Shown here: one piece after another, positions 25,265 through 37,907 of the stretch | Position numbering within the stretch: position 1 is the stretch's first letter | Layout of the letters: each line of letters begins with the position of its first letter | Assembly: GCA_001801085.1 (NCBI GenBank) | Contig: MGWR01000022.1 | Coordinates: forward strand, 1-45,609 | Length of the DNA: 45,609 bases | Reading direction: 5' to 3' | DNA from: Gallionellales bacterium GWA2_60_142 | GTDB lineage: Bacteria > Pseudomonadota > Gammaproteobacteria > Burkholderiales > Gallionellaceae | Program-made: the position numbers and the translations under genes | Notes under the pieces: generated by a model | Told to the model about the DNA's origin: nothing | Seen by the model: the letters and a program-made list of their open reading frames with translations, nothing else | Database searches by the model: none

Positions 25265-27106
25265 TTAATCTGCGCCATTCGCCGCGTCCTCGACCACCCG
25301 CAGGAATTCGTCGCCGTACTTCGCCAGCTTTGCCTGGCCGATGCCGGTTATTTTCCCCATGTCGTCCAGCGTCTGCGGCTTGCAATTGAGTATCTCCAGC
25401 AAGGTGCTGTCGTGGAAGATCACATAGGGCGGCACGCCCTGTTCGCGCGCGAGTTCCATACGCTTAGCCTTCAGCGCCAGCCACAAGGGATCGTCGCCCG
25501 CGCCGGCAAAAGGTTCGCGCGACTTCGCGCCACGCTCGGCACGCTGGGACTTGCGCTTGACCGGGTCGGCATCGCGGCGCAGCCACACTTCCTGCAACCC
25601 TTTCAGCACCGGGCGCGCGGCCTCGGCCAGCCTCAATCCGCCGTAGGCTTCCATGTCGACGTTGATGTATCCGGCGGCAACCAGCTGGCGATAGACGCTG
25701 CTCCATTGCTGCTGGGTGAGCGTGCTGCCGATGCCGAAGGTGGACAGTTGCCGGTGGCCGAACTGCTCGACCTTGGGTGTTTCCTTGCCCAGCAGCACGT
25801 CGATCAGGTGGGCGACGCCGAAGCGCTGTCCGGTGCGGTACACGCAGGACAGCGCCATCTGCGCAGCCTGCGTGGCGTCCCAGGTATCGACTGGTTCGAG
25901 ACAGTTGTCACATTGAGCGCAATCGCCCAGATGCTCCTCGCCGAAATAACGCAAGATGGTCTGGTGGCGGCAGTCGGTGGATTCGCAAAAGCCCAGCAGC
26001 GCATCGAGCTTCTGCAGTTCGACGCGTTTGCGCTCTTCGGGTGCATCGCCGGACAGCAGCATCTGCCGCATCGACACGACATCGCCCAGCCCGTAGGCCA
26101 TCCACGCATTCGCCGGCAGGCCGTCGCGCCCGGCGCGACCGGTCTCCTGATAGTAGCCTTCCATGCTCTTGGGCAGATCGAGGTGGGCGACGAAGCGCAC
26201 GTTGGGCTTGTCTATGCCCATGCCGAACGCGACCGTGGCGACCATGATCACACCTTCTTCGCGCAAGAAGCGGCGCTGGTTAGCGTTGCGCGTAGAAGCA
26301 TCGAGTCCGGCGTGATAGGGCAAGGCATCCCAGCCCTGCTCCTTGAGCCAAGCAGCGGTCTCCTCGACCTTCTTGCGCGACAAACAATACACGATGCCCG
26401 CGTCGTTCGGATGTTCGGTTTCGAGAAAGGCCTGCAACTGCTGGCGCGCGTTGTTCTTCAGCGCGACGCGATAGCGGATGTTGGGCCGGTCGAAGCTGGA
26501 AACGAATTGCTGCGCCTGCTCCAGCGCCAATCGCTCGACGATCTCGCGCCGCGTCGGCGCATCGGCGGTCGCGGTCAGCGCGATGCGCGGCACCGAAGGA
26601 AAGCGTTCGTGCAGCACCGTCAGCGCGCGGTATTCGGGGCGGAAGTCGTGGCCCCATTGGGAGACGCAATGCGCTTCGTCGATGGCGAACAGCCCTATGC
26701 CGTTCTCCTCGCTCAAACGCTCCAGCAGACTCAGAAAGCCCTCGGTCATCAGCCGCTCGGGCGCGACATACAGCAGCTTCAGCTCTCCGCGATTGATCTG
26801 CCGGTACACCTCGCGCGCCGAATCGGCATCGAGGCTGGAGTTCAGAAAGGCAGCCTGCACGCCCAGCTGCTTCAGCGCATCGACCTGATCCTGCATCAAC
26901 GCGATCAGCGGCGACACCACGATGCCGACACCGGGACGCAGCAACGCGGGTATCTGGTAGCACAGCGACTTGCCGCCGCCGGTGGGCATCAGCACCAACG
27001 CATCGCCGCCCGCTACGACATGCTCGACGATAGCCTGCTGCGCACCGCGGAATGAGGCATAACCGAATACGTCGTGAAGAACTTGTTGCGGGGAATTTGT
27101 TGTCAT
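25265..27106 (-). CDS. recQ: ATP-dependent DNA helicase RecQ
   Basis: Superfamily 2 3'-5' helicase of 613 aa, acting in recombination and fork repair. Walker A is [12 protein letters not shown] (K46). The DEAH box sits in [19 protein letters not shown]. Motif VI-like [10 protein letters not shown] is present. Zinc-binding cysteines are in the RecQ-Ct region ([18 protein letters not shown]), and a winged helix and an HRDC domain follow at the C-terminus ([14 protein letters not shown]). The length and order match full-length RecQ. Confidence 0.97.
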   Translation of the reverse strand: MTTNSPQQVLHDVFGYASFRGAQQAIVEHVVAGGDALVLMPTGGGKSLCYQIPALLRPGVGIVVSPLIALMQDQVDALKQLGVQAAFLNSSLDADSAREVYRQINRGELKLLYVAPERLMTEGFLSLLERLSEENGIGLFAIDEAHCVSQWGHDFRPEYRALTVLHERFPSVPRIALTATADAPTRREIVERLALEQAQQFVSSFDRPNIRYRVALKNNARQQLQAFLETEHPNDAGIVYCLSRKKVEETAAWLKEQGWDALPYHAGLDASTRNANQRRFLREEGVIMVATVAFGMGIDKPNVRFVAHLDLPKSMEGYYQETGRAGRDGLPANAWMAYGLGDVVSMRQMLLSGDAPEERKRVELQKLDALLGFCESTDCRHQTILRYFGEEHLGDCAQCDNCLEPVDTWDATQAAQMALSCVYRTGQRFGVAHLIDVLLGKETPKVEQFGHRQLSTFGIGSTLTQQQWSSVYRQLVAAGYINVDMEAYGGLRLAEAARPVLKGLQEVWLRRDADPVKRKSQRAERGAKSREPFAGAGDDPLWLALKAKRMELAREQGVPPYVIFHDSTLLEILNCKPQTLDDMGKITGIGQAKLAKYGDEFLRVVEDAANGAD

Positions 27107-27223
27107 TTCAGTCCGGCCTTCTCAAGCTCGATATTGACTCACGCAAAGCCGATACGCTCCTGTTCGAGGCACAAGGTCGGCGCGATGCGGTTATGACGCA
27201 AGTCCTTGTAAAGCGGTCGTAAT

Positions 27224-27517
27224 TCATTGCGTGTAACCGGCTTCCTGCTGGCTGCGCACGGCAAGAACAAAAACAGTGTCGATTTCGACAACATAACGGT
27301 ACAAGGCCACATAGCCGTGCGAACTGCGCCCGATCACCAGTTCTCGCTTGTCGTTATTGGCTGGACGACCTATCAAGGGGTTGTACACCAGCACGTTGAG
27401 GGCCGCGATGATCTCCCGAATGCGCAACGCCGAATTTTCAACCTGATATTGGGCAAGGTGATCGAGGATGCGCTCGAAATCATCCCCCGCTTCCGCGGCC
27501 AATTCGATGCGCGACAT
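27224..27517 (-). CDS. ParE/RelE-superfamily toxin
   Basis: A 97-aa protein with the type II toxin fold pattern: an N-terminal strand (RIELAAEAGDDFERILDHL), helices, then basic strands ending GYVALYRYVVEIDTVFVLAVRSQQEAGY. It lies 1 nt after the stop of a ribbon-helix-helix antitoxin gene in the usual antitoxin-first order. The target (gyrase for ParE, mRNA for RelE) cannot be decided from sequence alone. Confidence 0.85.
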   Translation of the reverse strand: MSRIELAAEAGDDFERILDHLAQYQVENSALRIREIIAALNVLVYNPLIGRPANNDKRELVIGRSSHGYVALYRYVVEIDTVFVLAVRSQQEAGYTQ

Positions 27518-27519
27518 TT

Positions 27520-27804
27520 TCAGCGTGCCAGCTTGCGAGCCTGCGGACGTTTTACCGTCTTACCGGCGAGACGCTCTTCCAGATAACCGCGCATCTCCTC
27601 CCACGGTATCGTTTCCCCGGAGGATGCGATATGCGCGTAACGATCCTCGGCAACCGCATCGAAATCGGCACGCAACTCATCCTGCTTGGCCTTTTCCGCA
27701 ATGGCTTCGAGAATGAAGCCGTGCGTGCTTGTGCCGGCGCGTTTCGCCGCTGCGGCAACGCGGGTTTTCAGGTCTTCCGGCAGACGTATGGTAGTCGTGG
27801 ACAT
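27520..27804 (-). CDS. Ribbon-helix-helix antitoxin
   Basis: A 94-aa protein. The N-terminus STTTIRLPEDLKTRVAAAAK is a CopG/ParD-type ribbon-helix-helix DNA-binding segment, and the C-terminal acidic tail (DFDAVAEDRYAHIASSGETIPWEEM) would bind the toxin. The frame is open to 27873, but the ATG at 27804 follows GGAG and starts the RHH strand. A 7-bp inverted repeat lies 32 nt upstream, as expected for autoregulation. Confidence 0.88.
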   Translation of the reverse strand: MSTTTIRLPEDLKTRVAAAAKRAGTSTHGFILEAIAEKAKQDELRADFDAVAEDRYAHIASSGETIPWEEMRGYLEERLAGKTVKRPQARKLAR

Positions 27805-27835
27805 AGTAGTCTCCAAAGGAAAAGGTACGCGCAAA

Positions 27836-27857
27836 CTGTAGCACACCAGCGCTACAG
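27836..27857 (-). promoter_or_regulatory. Palindromic operator of the toxin-antitoxin operon
   Basis: CTGTAGC (27836-27842) and GCTACAG (27851-27857) form a perfect 7-bp inverted repeat with an 8-nt spacer. It overlaps a TACAGT -10-like box on the minus strand, as expected for repression by the antitoxin. Confidence 0.55.
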
Positions 27858-27892
27858 CCCGCCATGTTTCCATGCGATTTCACCGACCGTCA

Positions 27893-27958
27893 TCACAGCA
27901 AGCGCCATGCGGGATGGCTGCGGCGCAGGGATTCCAGGGTGACGTAGTCGAGGCTCAT
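27893..27958 (-). pseudogene. 21-codon stump resembling the start of DUF3375 (Wadjet JetA)
   Basis: ATG at 27958 to TGA at 27893 encodes MSLDYVTLESL..., ending RRSHPAWRLL. From memory of the family, DUF3375 proteins begin with this type of sequence (LDYATL..LR..HPAWRLL) and then continue for about 480 residues. Here a stop follows at once and no continuation was found in any frame before the toxin-antitoxin operon. The ATG overlaps the stop of the 234-aa unknown gene by 4 nt (ATGA), so a coupled operon probably existed. DUF3375 is JetA, the MukF-like kleisin of type I Wadjet. Confidence 0.5.
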
Positions 27959-28659
27959 GGCTTGTCATCGTCAGACCCGATGCTGCCCCACTCCCAAGGC
28001 TCGATCAAGGCATTCGACTCCAGCCCCCAGTGCTCGATATCGGCATGAGTGTACTTGCATGGATGTTTTGCCCGATAACCCGATTCGTCGGCAAGAAACC
28101 GCTCGATAAAACTGTTGATTGCCGCAATGGTGAGATAAGGCACATCCAGCGTGGCATGCAGCCCAATGCCATAAGAATAATCGCGGTGCAGCGTCCATTC
28201 CTCATACACCTGTATCGTCCCTTCGTCGGCAATGAGCGGCAGTTGGGCTTGCACCCACTCCATGCGCGTCAGACCGGACAAGGCCGGGTAGCGCACGGGT
28301 TCGCGCTCGGGAACGACATAGTTTCCCGAAACCGGGTCTTTTACCATTCGGTCAAGCAGGCTGGGTTCGATATCCGGTGCGAGCGCATAAGAACGTTCCC
28401 AGGCCGCATCCCACACGGCATCCTTGAATGCGGCGCGCTTAGTTTGCAATGCGGCGTTATAAAACACGGGAGCCTTGCTTCCAGGAAAGTAAACATCCGC
28501 CCAACCGTTCTGCCCATGCAGAAAATCGTGCGTATGAAACGCTCCGCCGAGGATGGCGGACGCACGACGGATGTTGTTTTTCAGCTCGATGTACGCCGCT
28601 CTTTGCCGGCGGCGAGATTGCTGACTGAATGGAGTGAGCTTCCTGAATCGGTGAGACAT
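27955..28659 (-). CDS. Hypothetical protein upstream of a Wadjet-like stump
   Basis: Unrecognised 234-aa soluble protein with no signal peptide or TM helix. It has a basic N-terminus (MSHRFRKLTPFSQQSRRRQR), a middle rich in aromatic residues (HTHDFLHGQNGWADVYFPG) and an acidic C-terminus (WEWGSIGSDDDKP). It is rich in Trp, His and Tyr, but I see no catalytic motif. AGGGG precedes the ATG. Its stop codon overlaps the start of the DUF3375-like stump. It may be an intact leftover of a defence operon, which is inference from position only. Confidence 0.65.
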   Translation of the reverse strand: MSHRFRKLTPFSQQSRRRQRAAYIELKNNIRRASAILGGAFHTHDFLHGQNGWADVYFPGSKAPVFYNAALQTKRAAFKDAVWDAAWERSYALAPDIEPSLLDRMVKDPVSGNYVVPEREPVRYPALSGLTRMEWVQAQLPLIADEGTIQVYEEWTLHRDYSYGIGLHATLDVPYLTIAAINSFIERFLADESGYRAKHPCKYTHADIEHWGLESNALIEPWEWGSIGSDDDKP

Positions 28660-28717
28660 GCCCCTACACCGACTGAAATGATTTTAGCGAGTTGTCCACG
28701 AATGCAGACCCGCGCGA

Positions 28718-29035
28718 CTAATGGCTCTTGGCCGCGGTCGCCGGTGCTACCGACGACACCGGCGGATTGCCGATGAACTGGAAGAATACTTCGTCGCGCT
28801 TGATCATGCCGAGCTCGCTGCGCGCGCGCTCCTCGATCGCCTCGGTGCCCTGTTTCAGGTCGCGCACCTCGGCATCAAGCAACGCGTTGCGCGTCTGCGT
28901 CTGCTGGTTGACCTGCCGCTGCTCCTCTACCTGACGGTTGAGGTCCCACACCTTCAACCAGCTGCCCTTGCCCAGCCACAGCGGGTACTGCAACAGGAGC
29001 AGCAGGGCAGCCAGTATCAGTGTGACTGCGCGCAC
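28718..29035 (-). CDS. ftsB: Cell-division protein FtsB
   Basis: Small bitopic divisome protein of 105 aa that bridges FtsL and FtsQ. It has a TM helix at the N-terminus ([18 protein letters not shown]), a coiled coil from about 30 to 75 ([22 protein letters not shown]), and the conserved [16 protein letters not shown]. It begins with GTG, 1 nt after the eno stop codon. This is the standard eno-ftsB order. Confidence 0.93.
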   Translation of the reverse strand: MRAVTLILAALLLLLQYPLWLGKGSWLKVWDLNRQVEEQRQVNQQTQTRNALLDAEVRDLKQGTEAIEERARSELGMIKRDEVFFQFIGNPPVSSVAPATAAKSH

Positions 29036-29036
29036 A

Positions 29037-30344
<1,308 letters not shown>

Positions 30345-30348
30345 CTAA

Positions 30349-32918
<2,570 letters not shown>

Positions 32919-33009
32919 TCACCTCCCGCGAACAATCGGCCAATCCTTACGTAAAACTTACGCAATTGCCGTCAATTAACGATATTTTGCGAATATTTAG
33001 CAGCGATTA

Positions 33010-33039
33010 TTGACATCATGAGTAAAAAAAACCTACATT
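33010..33039 (+). promoter_or_regulatory. Promoter of acs
   Basis: TTGACA (33010-33015), a perfect -35 box, stands 18 nt from TACATT (33034-33039). The leader would be about 70 nt. Upstream, 32940-33000 is AT-rich with a repeated CTTACG, possibly an activator-binding or curved segment. Confidence 0.65.
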
Positions 33040-33115
33040 AGCTGAAGCAGGATTTTCGACCCTTCTGCGGTCACAATAATCAAAACGATAAATCAATTTT
33101 GTTCAGGAGATCAGC

Positions 33116-35083
33116 ATGTCCGGCATCCAGTCCGTATTGAATGAAACCCGCGTATTCCCCCCCTCCGACGAATTCGTCAAACAGGCCAACGTCTCGGGCA
33201 TGGAAGGTTACAAAGCTCTGTGCGCCGAAGCCGAACGCGACTATGAGGGCTACTGGGCAAGGCTGGCTCGCGAGAATATCGTCTGGAAGCAGCCGTTCAC
33301 CAAGTCGCTGAATGACAGCAACGCCCCATTCTACAAGTGGTTCGAGGACGGCCAGTTGAACGTTTCTTACAACTGTCTGGACAAGCACCTCGCGACCCAA
33401 CCGGAAAAAACCGCGATCATCTTCGAGGCAGACGACGGCAAGATCACCAAGTCCAGCTACCGCGACCTGCATGCCCGCGTCTGCCAGTTCGCCAACGGCC
33501 TGAAGTCGCGCGGCATCAAGAAGGGCGACCGCGTCGTCATCTATCTGCCGATGAGCATCGAGGCGGTCGTGGCGATGCAGGCCTGCGCGCGCATCGGCGC
33601 GATCCATTCCGTGGTGTTCGGCGGATTCTCCTCCAAGAGCCTGCACGAGCGCATCGTCGATGCGCAAGCTTGCGCCGTCATCACAGCCGACGGGCAGATG
33701 CGCGGCGGCAAGGCCATGCCGCTGAAGAACATCGTTGACGAGGCGCTGGCGCTGGAAGGCACCGAATGCATCAAGAGCGTCATCATTTACCAGCGCGTCG
33801 GCGACGCAATGCAATTCAATGATGCACGCGATGTGTGGTGGCACGATGTCGTCGCCAACCAGGCCGCAACTTGCGAACCTGAGTGGGTGGATGCCGAGCA
33901 TCCACTATTCATCCTCTACACCTCCGGTTCCACCGGCAAACCCAAGGGCGTGCAGCATTCCAGCGGCGGCTACCTGCTGGGCACGATGCTGACGATGAAG
34001 TGGGTGTTCGACTACAAGGACAGCGACGTATTCTGGTGCACCGCCGACGTGGGCTGGATCACCGGCCACAGCTATGTCGCCTACGGTCCGTTGGCGATGG
34101 GCGCGACCGAAGTGATCTTTGAAGGCATCCCCACTTACCCGGATGCCGGTCGCTTCTGGAAGATGATTCAGGACCACAAGGTCACCACCTTCTACACCGC
34201 GCCAACCGCGATCCGTTCGCTGATCAAGTTGGGCGGCGATTTGCCGAAACAATACGACCTGTCCAGCCTGCGCCTGCTGGGCAGCGTCGGCGAACCGATC
34301 AATCCGGAAGCCTGGATGTGGTACTACAACGAAGTCGGCCAGGCTCGCTGCCCTATCGTCGACACCTGGTGGCAAACCGAGACCGGCTGCCACATGATCG
34401 CGCCGCTGCCCGGCGTGGAAGCACTGAAGCCCGGCTCCTGCACACTACCCATCCCCGGCATCGAGGTCGCAATCGTGGACGAACTCGGTCACGATGTGGA
34501 GCCGCAGCGCGGCGGCTCGCTGGTCATCAAGAAGCCCTTCCCCTCGCAGATCCGCACCATCTGGGGTGATCCGGAGCGCTTCAAGCATGGCTATTTCCCC
34601 GAAGAGCTGCACGGCTACTATCTGGCAGGCGACTCCGCCCACCGCGACGAAGACGGATATATCTGGATCATGGGCCGCAACGACGACGTGCTGAAGGTTT
34701 CCGGCCACCGTCTGGGCACAATGGAAATCGAATCCGCGCTGGTCGCCCACCCGCTGGTGGCCGAAGCCGCTGTGGTCGGTCGCCCGCACGACATCAAGGG
34801 CGAGTCGGTCGTGGCCTTCGTGGTGCTGAAGAGCCATCGCCCGGACGATGCCGCCAAGGCCAAGGAAATCGTCGAGACGCTACGCAACTGGGTGGGCAAG
34901 GAAATCGGCCCTATCGCCAAACCGGACGAAATTCGCTTCGGCGACAACCTGCCGAAGACCCGCTCCGGCAAGATTATGCGCCGTCTATTGCGCTCCATCG
35001 CCCAAGGTCAGGAGATCACTCAGGACGTATCGACTCTGGAAAACCCCGCCATCCTGGAACAGTTGAAGGAAGTTATTAAATAG
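33116..35083 (+). CDS. acs: Acetyl-CoA synthetase
   Basis: AMP-forming ligase of 655 aa that activates acetate to acetyl-CoA. The adenylation P-loop is [22 protein letters not shown] and the hinge and core motifs [16 protein letters not shown] follow. The regulatory lysine that is acetylated in this family lies in [11 protein letters not shown] (K619). AGGAGA precedes the ATG. The gene ends at a strong terminator. Confidence 0.97.
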   Translation: MSGIQSVLNETRVFPPSDEFVKQANVSGMEGYKALCAEAERDYEGYWARLARENIVWKQPFTKSLNDSNAPFYKWFEDGQLNVSYNCLDKHLATQPEKTAIIFEADDGKITKSSYRDLHARVCQFANGLKSRGIKKGDRVVIYLPMSIEAVVAMQACARIGAIHSVVFGGFSSKSLHERIVDAQACAVITADGQMRGGKAMPLKNIVDEALALEGTECIKSVIIYQRVGDAMQFNDARDVWWHDVVANQAATCEPEWVDAEHPLFILYTSGSTGKPKGVQHSSGGYLLGTMLTMKWVFDYKDSDVFWCTADVGWITGHSYVAYGPLAMGATEVIFEGIPTYPDAGRFWKMIQDHKVTTFYTAPTAIRSLIKLGGDLPKQYDLSSLRLLGSVGEPINPEAWMWYYNEVGQARCPIVDTWWQTETGCHMIAPLPGVEALKPGSCTLPIPGIEVAIVDELGHDVEPQRGGSLVIKKPFPSQIRTIWGDPERFKHGYFPEELHGYYLAGDSAHRDEDGYIWIMGRNDDVLKVSGHRLGTMEIESALVAHPLVAEAAVVGRPHDIKGESVVAFVVLKSHRPDDAAKAKEIVETLRNWVGKEIGPIAKPDEIRFGDNLPKTRSGKIMRRLLRSIAQGQEITQDVSTLENPAILEQLKEVIK

Positions 35084-35106
35084 TCCTTTTCGAAAGATGA
35101 CCGTAG

Positions 35107-35131
35107 GGGCACGGCGCGCCGTGCCCTTTTT
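35107..35131 (+). terminator. Intrinsic terminator of acs
   Basis: A 20-nt self-complementary GC-rich palindrome (35107-35126) is followed by T5, 24 nt after the acs stop. Confidence 0.88.
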
Positions 35132-35188
35132 CATTTCCGAAACTGTGGCAAAAATCACACCTAACCCGTTGTGTTTACGGATTTTAGG

Positions 35189-35218
35189 TTGACCCGAACT
35201 TGCCTGCTAGGCTACCAT
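35189..35218 (+). promoter_or_regulatory. Promoter of mltD
   Basis: TTGACC (35189-35194) and TACCAT (35213-35218) are separated by 18 nt, about 28 nt before the ATG. Confidence 0.5.
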
Positions 35219-35245
35219 CGCGCAAATTTTGAACTTCCCGGAGTC

Positions 35246-36730
35246 ATGCCCGTGCCATTGATTCGACTGATTTTTTCCGCACTACTCGCCACTGGCATTG
35301 TCATCTTCCCCCCGTTCGCCCAAGCTGAAGAACAGCTCGCCCTCAGCGAATCGCTGAATGCGGCGCCACTGACGCTATCGACCGCACGCAATATCAAGCT
35401 GGAACTGATCCCTGACGACGACTTGGCGATGAACGACCTGTGGACGCGCATCCGTGGCGGTTTCGCGATGCGCGAGCTGGACAGCCCGCTGGTTGCAAAA
35501 CACGAACAATGGTATGCCAAACGCCCGGATTACGTCGCCCGCATGACAGATCGCGCGCGCCGTTACCTCTACTACATCACCGGCGAGGTCGAGCGTCGCG
35601 GCATGCCGAGCGAGATCGCGCTACTGCCGATGATCGAGAGCGCATTCAACCCTGGCGCCTACTCCACCGCCAGCGCTTCCGGCATCTGGCAATTCATTCC
35701 GTCCACCGGCAAACACTTCGGCATGCAGCAGAACTGGTGGTACGACGGTCGCCGCGACGTGGTCAGCGCGACTACCGGCGCGCTCGACTATCTGCAGAAA
35801 CTGCACGACATGTTCGGCGACTGGGAACTGGCACTGGCCGCCTACAACTGGGGCGAAGGCGCAGTGCAACGCGCCCAGGCGCGCAACCGCAAGCGCGGCC
35901 TGCCGGTGAATTACAGCAGCCTGAAAATGCCGGACGAGACGCGCAACTACCTGCCGAAACTGCTGGCAGTCAAAAACATCATCGCCAACCCGGCCAGCTT
36001 CGGTCTGGTGCTGCAGGACATTCCGAACGAGCCCTATTTCGCCGCAGTCGCCACCGCAAAACACATCGACGTAAAGCTGGCCGCACAACTCGCCGACATC
36101 TCGATGGATGAGTTCGTCGCACTAAACCCTGCACACAACCGTCCGGTGATCTTGGGCGAAAATAGCGACCTGATCCTGCTGCCGATAGACAAGGTGGAGA
36201 CCTTCCGCGCCAATCTGGAAACCTACGACAAGCCGCTGGTCAGCTGGCAGCCTTACCAGCCCAAGAAAGGTGAACGGCTCGACCAACTGGCCCCCAAACT
36301 CGGACTCTCCGTCGAAACGCTCAAGTCGGTGAACGGACTGTCCGGTCGTTCCAATGTCAGCACCGGTCAGACCCTGTTAGTGCCGGTAAACGGCGAGGAG
36401 AGCGAAACCGACAGCGAATTCGAAGCGTTCAATATGCATCTGCGCCCCTACGCAGAAAAAACTCGCACGCTTAGCCACACGGTGCGCAAGGGCGAAACGC
36501 TCTCCAGCATCGCCCGCAAGTATCGCGTCAGCGTCGCAAAACTGAAGAGCTGGAACGAAGGCGTGAGCAAGGCCCAAGCCGGCCAGACGCTCACTATCGT
36601 GAAAGCCCCGACACGCAAGAGCCGCCTGAGCAAAGCCGGCAAGCGTTCCAGCAAACTGGCGAAGCGCAACAGCAGTCGGAAACAGGCTTCGAGAAAGACC
36701 GCGAAACGGGCGCATGTCGCTTACAACTGA
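35246..36730 (+). CDS. mltD: Membrane-bound lytic murein transglycosylase D with LysM repeats
   Basis: Periplasmic murein-cleaving enzyme of 494 aa. The signal peptide ends PPFAQA. The SLT catalytic domain has E131 in MIESAFNPGAYS, followed by ASGIWQFIPSTG and LALAAYNWGEGAV. Two LysM peptidoglycan-binding repeats follow, the second being HTVRKGETLSSIARKYRV. The last 40 residues are a Lys/Arg/Ser-rich tail. The frame opens at 35171, but the ATG at 35246 has GGAG before it and starts the signal peptide. No lipobox Cys is present, so the lipoprotein anchor of the E. coli protein is missing. Confidence 0.93.
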   Translation: MPVPLIRLIFSALLATGIVIFPPFAQAEEQLALSESLNAAPLTLSTARNIKLELIPDDDLAMNDLWTRIRGGFAMRELDSPLVAKHEQWYAKRPDYVARMTDRARRYLYYITGEVERRGMPSEIALLPMIESAFNPGAYSTASASGIWQFIPSTGKHFGMQQNWWYDGRRDVVSATTGALDYLQKLHDMFGDWELALAAYNWGEGAVQRAQARNRKRGLPVNYSSLKMPDETRNYLPKLLAVKNIIANPASFGLVLQDIPNEPYFAAVATAKHIDVKLAAQLADISMDEFVALNPAHNRPVILGENSDLILLPIDKVETFRANLETYDKPLVSWQPYQPKKGERLDQLAPKLGLSVETLKSVNGLSGRSNVSTGQTLLVPVNGEESETDSEFEAFNMHLRPYAEKTRTLSHTVRKGETLSSIARKYRVSVAKLKSWNEGVSKAQAGQTLTIVKAPTRKSRLSKAGKRSSKLAKRNSSRKQASRKTAKRAHVAYN

Positions 36731-36739
36731 GTGTCGTAA

Positions 36740-37027
36740 CTACAGTTTGGCTGCGAGCCCCGTCAGGTAACGATAACCCTTCCAAGCCCGCCAGCCCATC
36801 CTGATCGCCCCAAGCGCACCGCGCCTGCGCCACACCAGCAGCGCAGCCACGCCCGCGACCAACACCGGCCTTGAACGCATGAAGCGCAACGCCACCAGTC
36901 CCTGATCGGCCAAGGCCAGAGGCGCTTGCCAACGCACACTGACCTGTGCCACCTGCTCGCGCTGAGTATCTATCTTCGCCAATAACTCGCCGCGACGTTG
37001 CATCACCGCAAGCATCTGCTTATTCAT
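36740..37027 (-). CDS. yqjK: YqjK-like membrane protein
   Basis: A 95-aa protein with an N-terminal charged helix (MQRRGELLAKIDTQREQVAQ) and a hydrophobic stretch (RPVLVAGVAALLVWRRRG), matching the YqjK-like family. It overlaps the stop of yqjE by 8 nt and is convergent with mltD, only 9 nt away with no terminator between them. Function unknown. Confidence 0.8.
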   Translation of the reverse strand: MNKQMLAVMQRRGELLAKIDTQREQVAQVSVRWQAPLALADQGLVALRFMRSRPVLVAGVAALLVWRRRGALGAIRMGWRAWKGYRYLTGLAAKL

Positions 37028-37403
37028 GATCCGCCTCCAGATGCGCCCTGTCCTTGGTCAGTTCGCCCAGACTGACAGAAAAGAGTTTTGGCTTGGCCCG
37101 CGCCTTGCTGCGCAGCAACATCGCCAGTAGCACACCCGATATGAAGAAAAATGAACTGAGCCCACCTAGCACTGCGAGACGATGATCGTCCCAGAACAGC
37201 ACCACGATAAAGACGGTGAGTAGCAATATGCCCATGCCGAAACAGAACAAGGCAACCAAAGCAAAAAAGAGCATCTGCGTGAGCCGCAGACGCTCTTCAT
37301 GCAACTCGTTCGCCAACAACTCCAGTCGTGTCGAGACGATAGCCGTCAGCGTACTCAACAGGCGCTTGGCTGACTCCAGTAGACCTGAACCCGCCTCCTG
37401 CAT
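37020..37403 (-). CDS. yqjE: YqjE/putative holin-superfamily III membrane protein
   Basis: A 127-aa inner-membrane protein. The N-terminal amphipathic segment (SAKRLLSTLTAIVSTRLELLANEL) precedes two TM helices (FFALVALFCFGMGILLLTVF and LGGLSSFFFISGVLLAMLL), the pattern of YqjE / phage-holin-like proteins. It is the middle gene of yqjD-yqjE-yqjK, starting 3 nt after yqjD. Its role is poorly known; the E. coli operon is stress-linked. Confidence 0.85.
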   Translation of the reverse strand: MQEAGSGLLESAKRLLSTLTAIVSTRLELLANELHEERLRLTQMLFFALVALFCFGMGILLLTVFIVVLFWDDHRLAVLGGLSSFFFISGVLLAMLLRSKARAKPKLFSVSLGELTKDRAHLEADHE

Positions 37404-37406
37404 CGA

Positions 37407-37736
37407 TTAACGTCCGCGCGAAATCAGCATGCCGATAACCAGACCGACGCCGGCAGCAATACCGACGGACTTCCATGGATTTTCATGCACATACTCGTCG
37501 GTCGCCTTGGCTGCCAGCTTGGTCTTCTCGACCACCGCCTCTTCCGCGGCGACAAGGCGAACCTTGGCGGCAACCAAACTTTCCTGGATGCGCTCGCGGG
37601 CCGAGGAAACCTTCTCGCCGGCCTGACCGGCCGTTGCGCGCAGTAACTCCTCGGCATCCGCCACCACGACTCGCAAATCCTGCATCAATTTTTCCTTGCT
37701 GACTTCGTTCTCCATGCTTGCCAATTTTGTGCTCAT
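37407..37736 (-). CDS. yqjD: YqjD/ElaB-type (DUF883) membrane-anchored protein
   Basis: A 109-aa protein with a long amphipathic coiled-coil region (LMQDLRVVVADAEELLRATA) and a C-terminal glycine-rich TM helix preceded by YVHENPWKSVGIAAGVG, the DUF883 hallmark. E. coli YqjD and ElaB bind ribosomes at the membrane in stationary phase. AGGGGA precedes the ATG. It is the first gene of the three-gene operon and has its own promoter. Confidence 0.9.
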   Translation of the reverse strand: MSTKLASMENEVSKEKLMQDLRVVVADAEELLRATAGQAGEKVSSARERIQESLVAAKVRLVAAEEAVVEKTKLAAKATDEYVHENPWKSVGIAAGVGLVIGMLISRGR

Positions 37737-37818
37737 GATTTTCCCCTAGGAATATTGGATTAAGAACTGCGATTTAATGCTCATCAGCTGTCCGAAAATT
37801 TCCGGATAGCTTGCTGCC

Positions 37819-37847
37819 TTTGTATGCCTAATAATCCGTAACGTCAA
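37819..37847 (-). promoter_or_regulatory. Promoter of yqjD-yqjE-yqjK
   Basis: On the minus strand TTGACG (37847-37842) and TACAAA (37824-37819) are spaced by 17 nt. The leader would be about 75 nt. Confidence 0.55.
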
Positions 37848-37907
37848 TTAGGGATATGCCTACCCCCGCAAAACCCGCTTGCCGCCAAAGGATAGCAACA
37901 ACGCTGC

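Noticed and set aside
23114..27055. A 1313-codon open frame on the plus strand
   Set aside because: It lies antisense to the GGDEF/EAL gene and recQ, both with complete domain motifs. Its translation is low-quality Arg/Gln/His-rich sequence typical of GC-rich shadow frames.
27139..27235. Protein-like stretch reading NELRPLYKDLRHNRIAP just after the toxin gene, in another frame
   Set aside because: It looks like a possible C-terminal gene remnant, but it has no start of its own and no family I can name, so it is not annotated.
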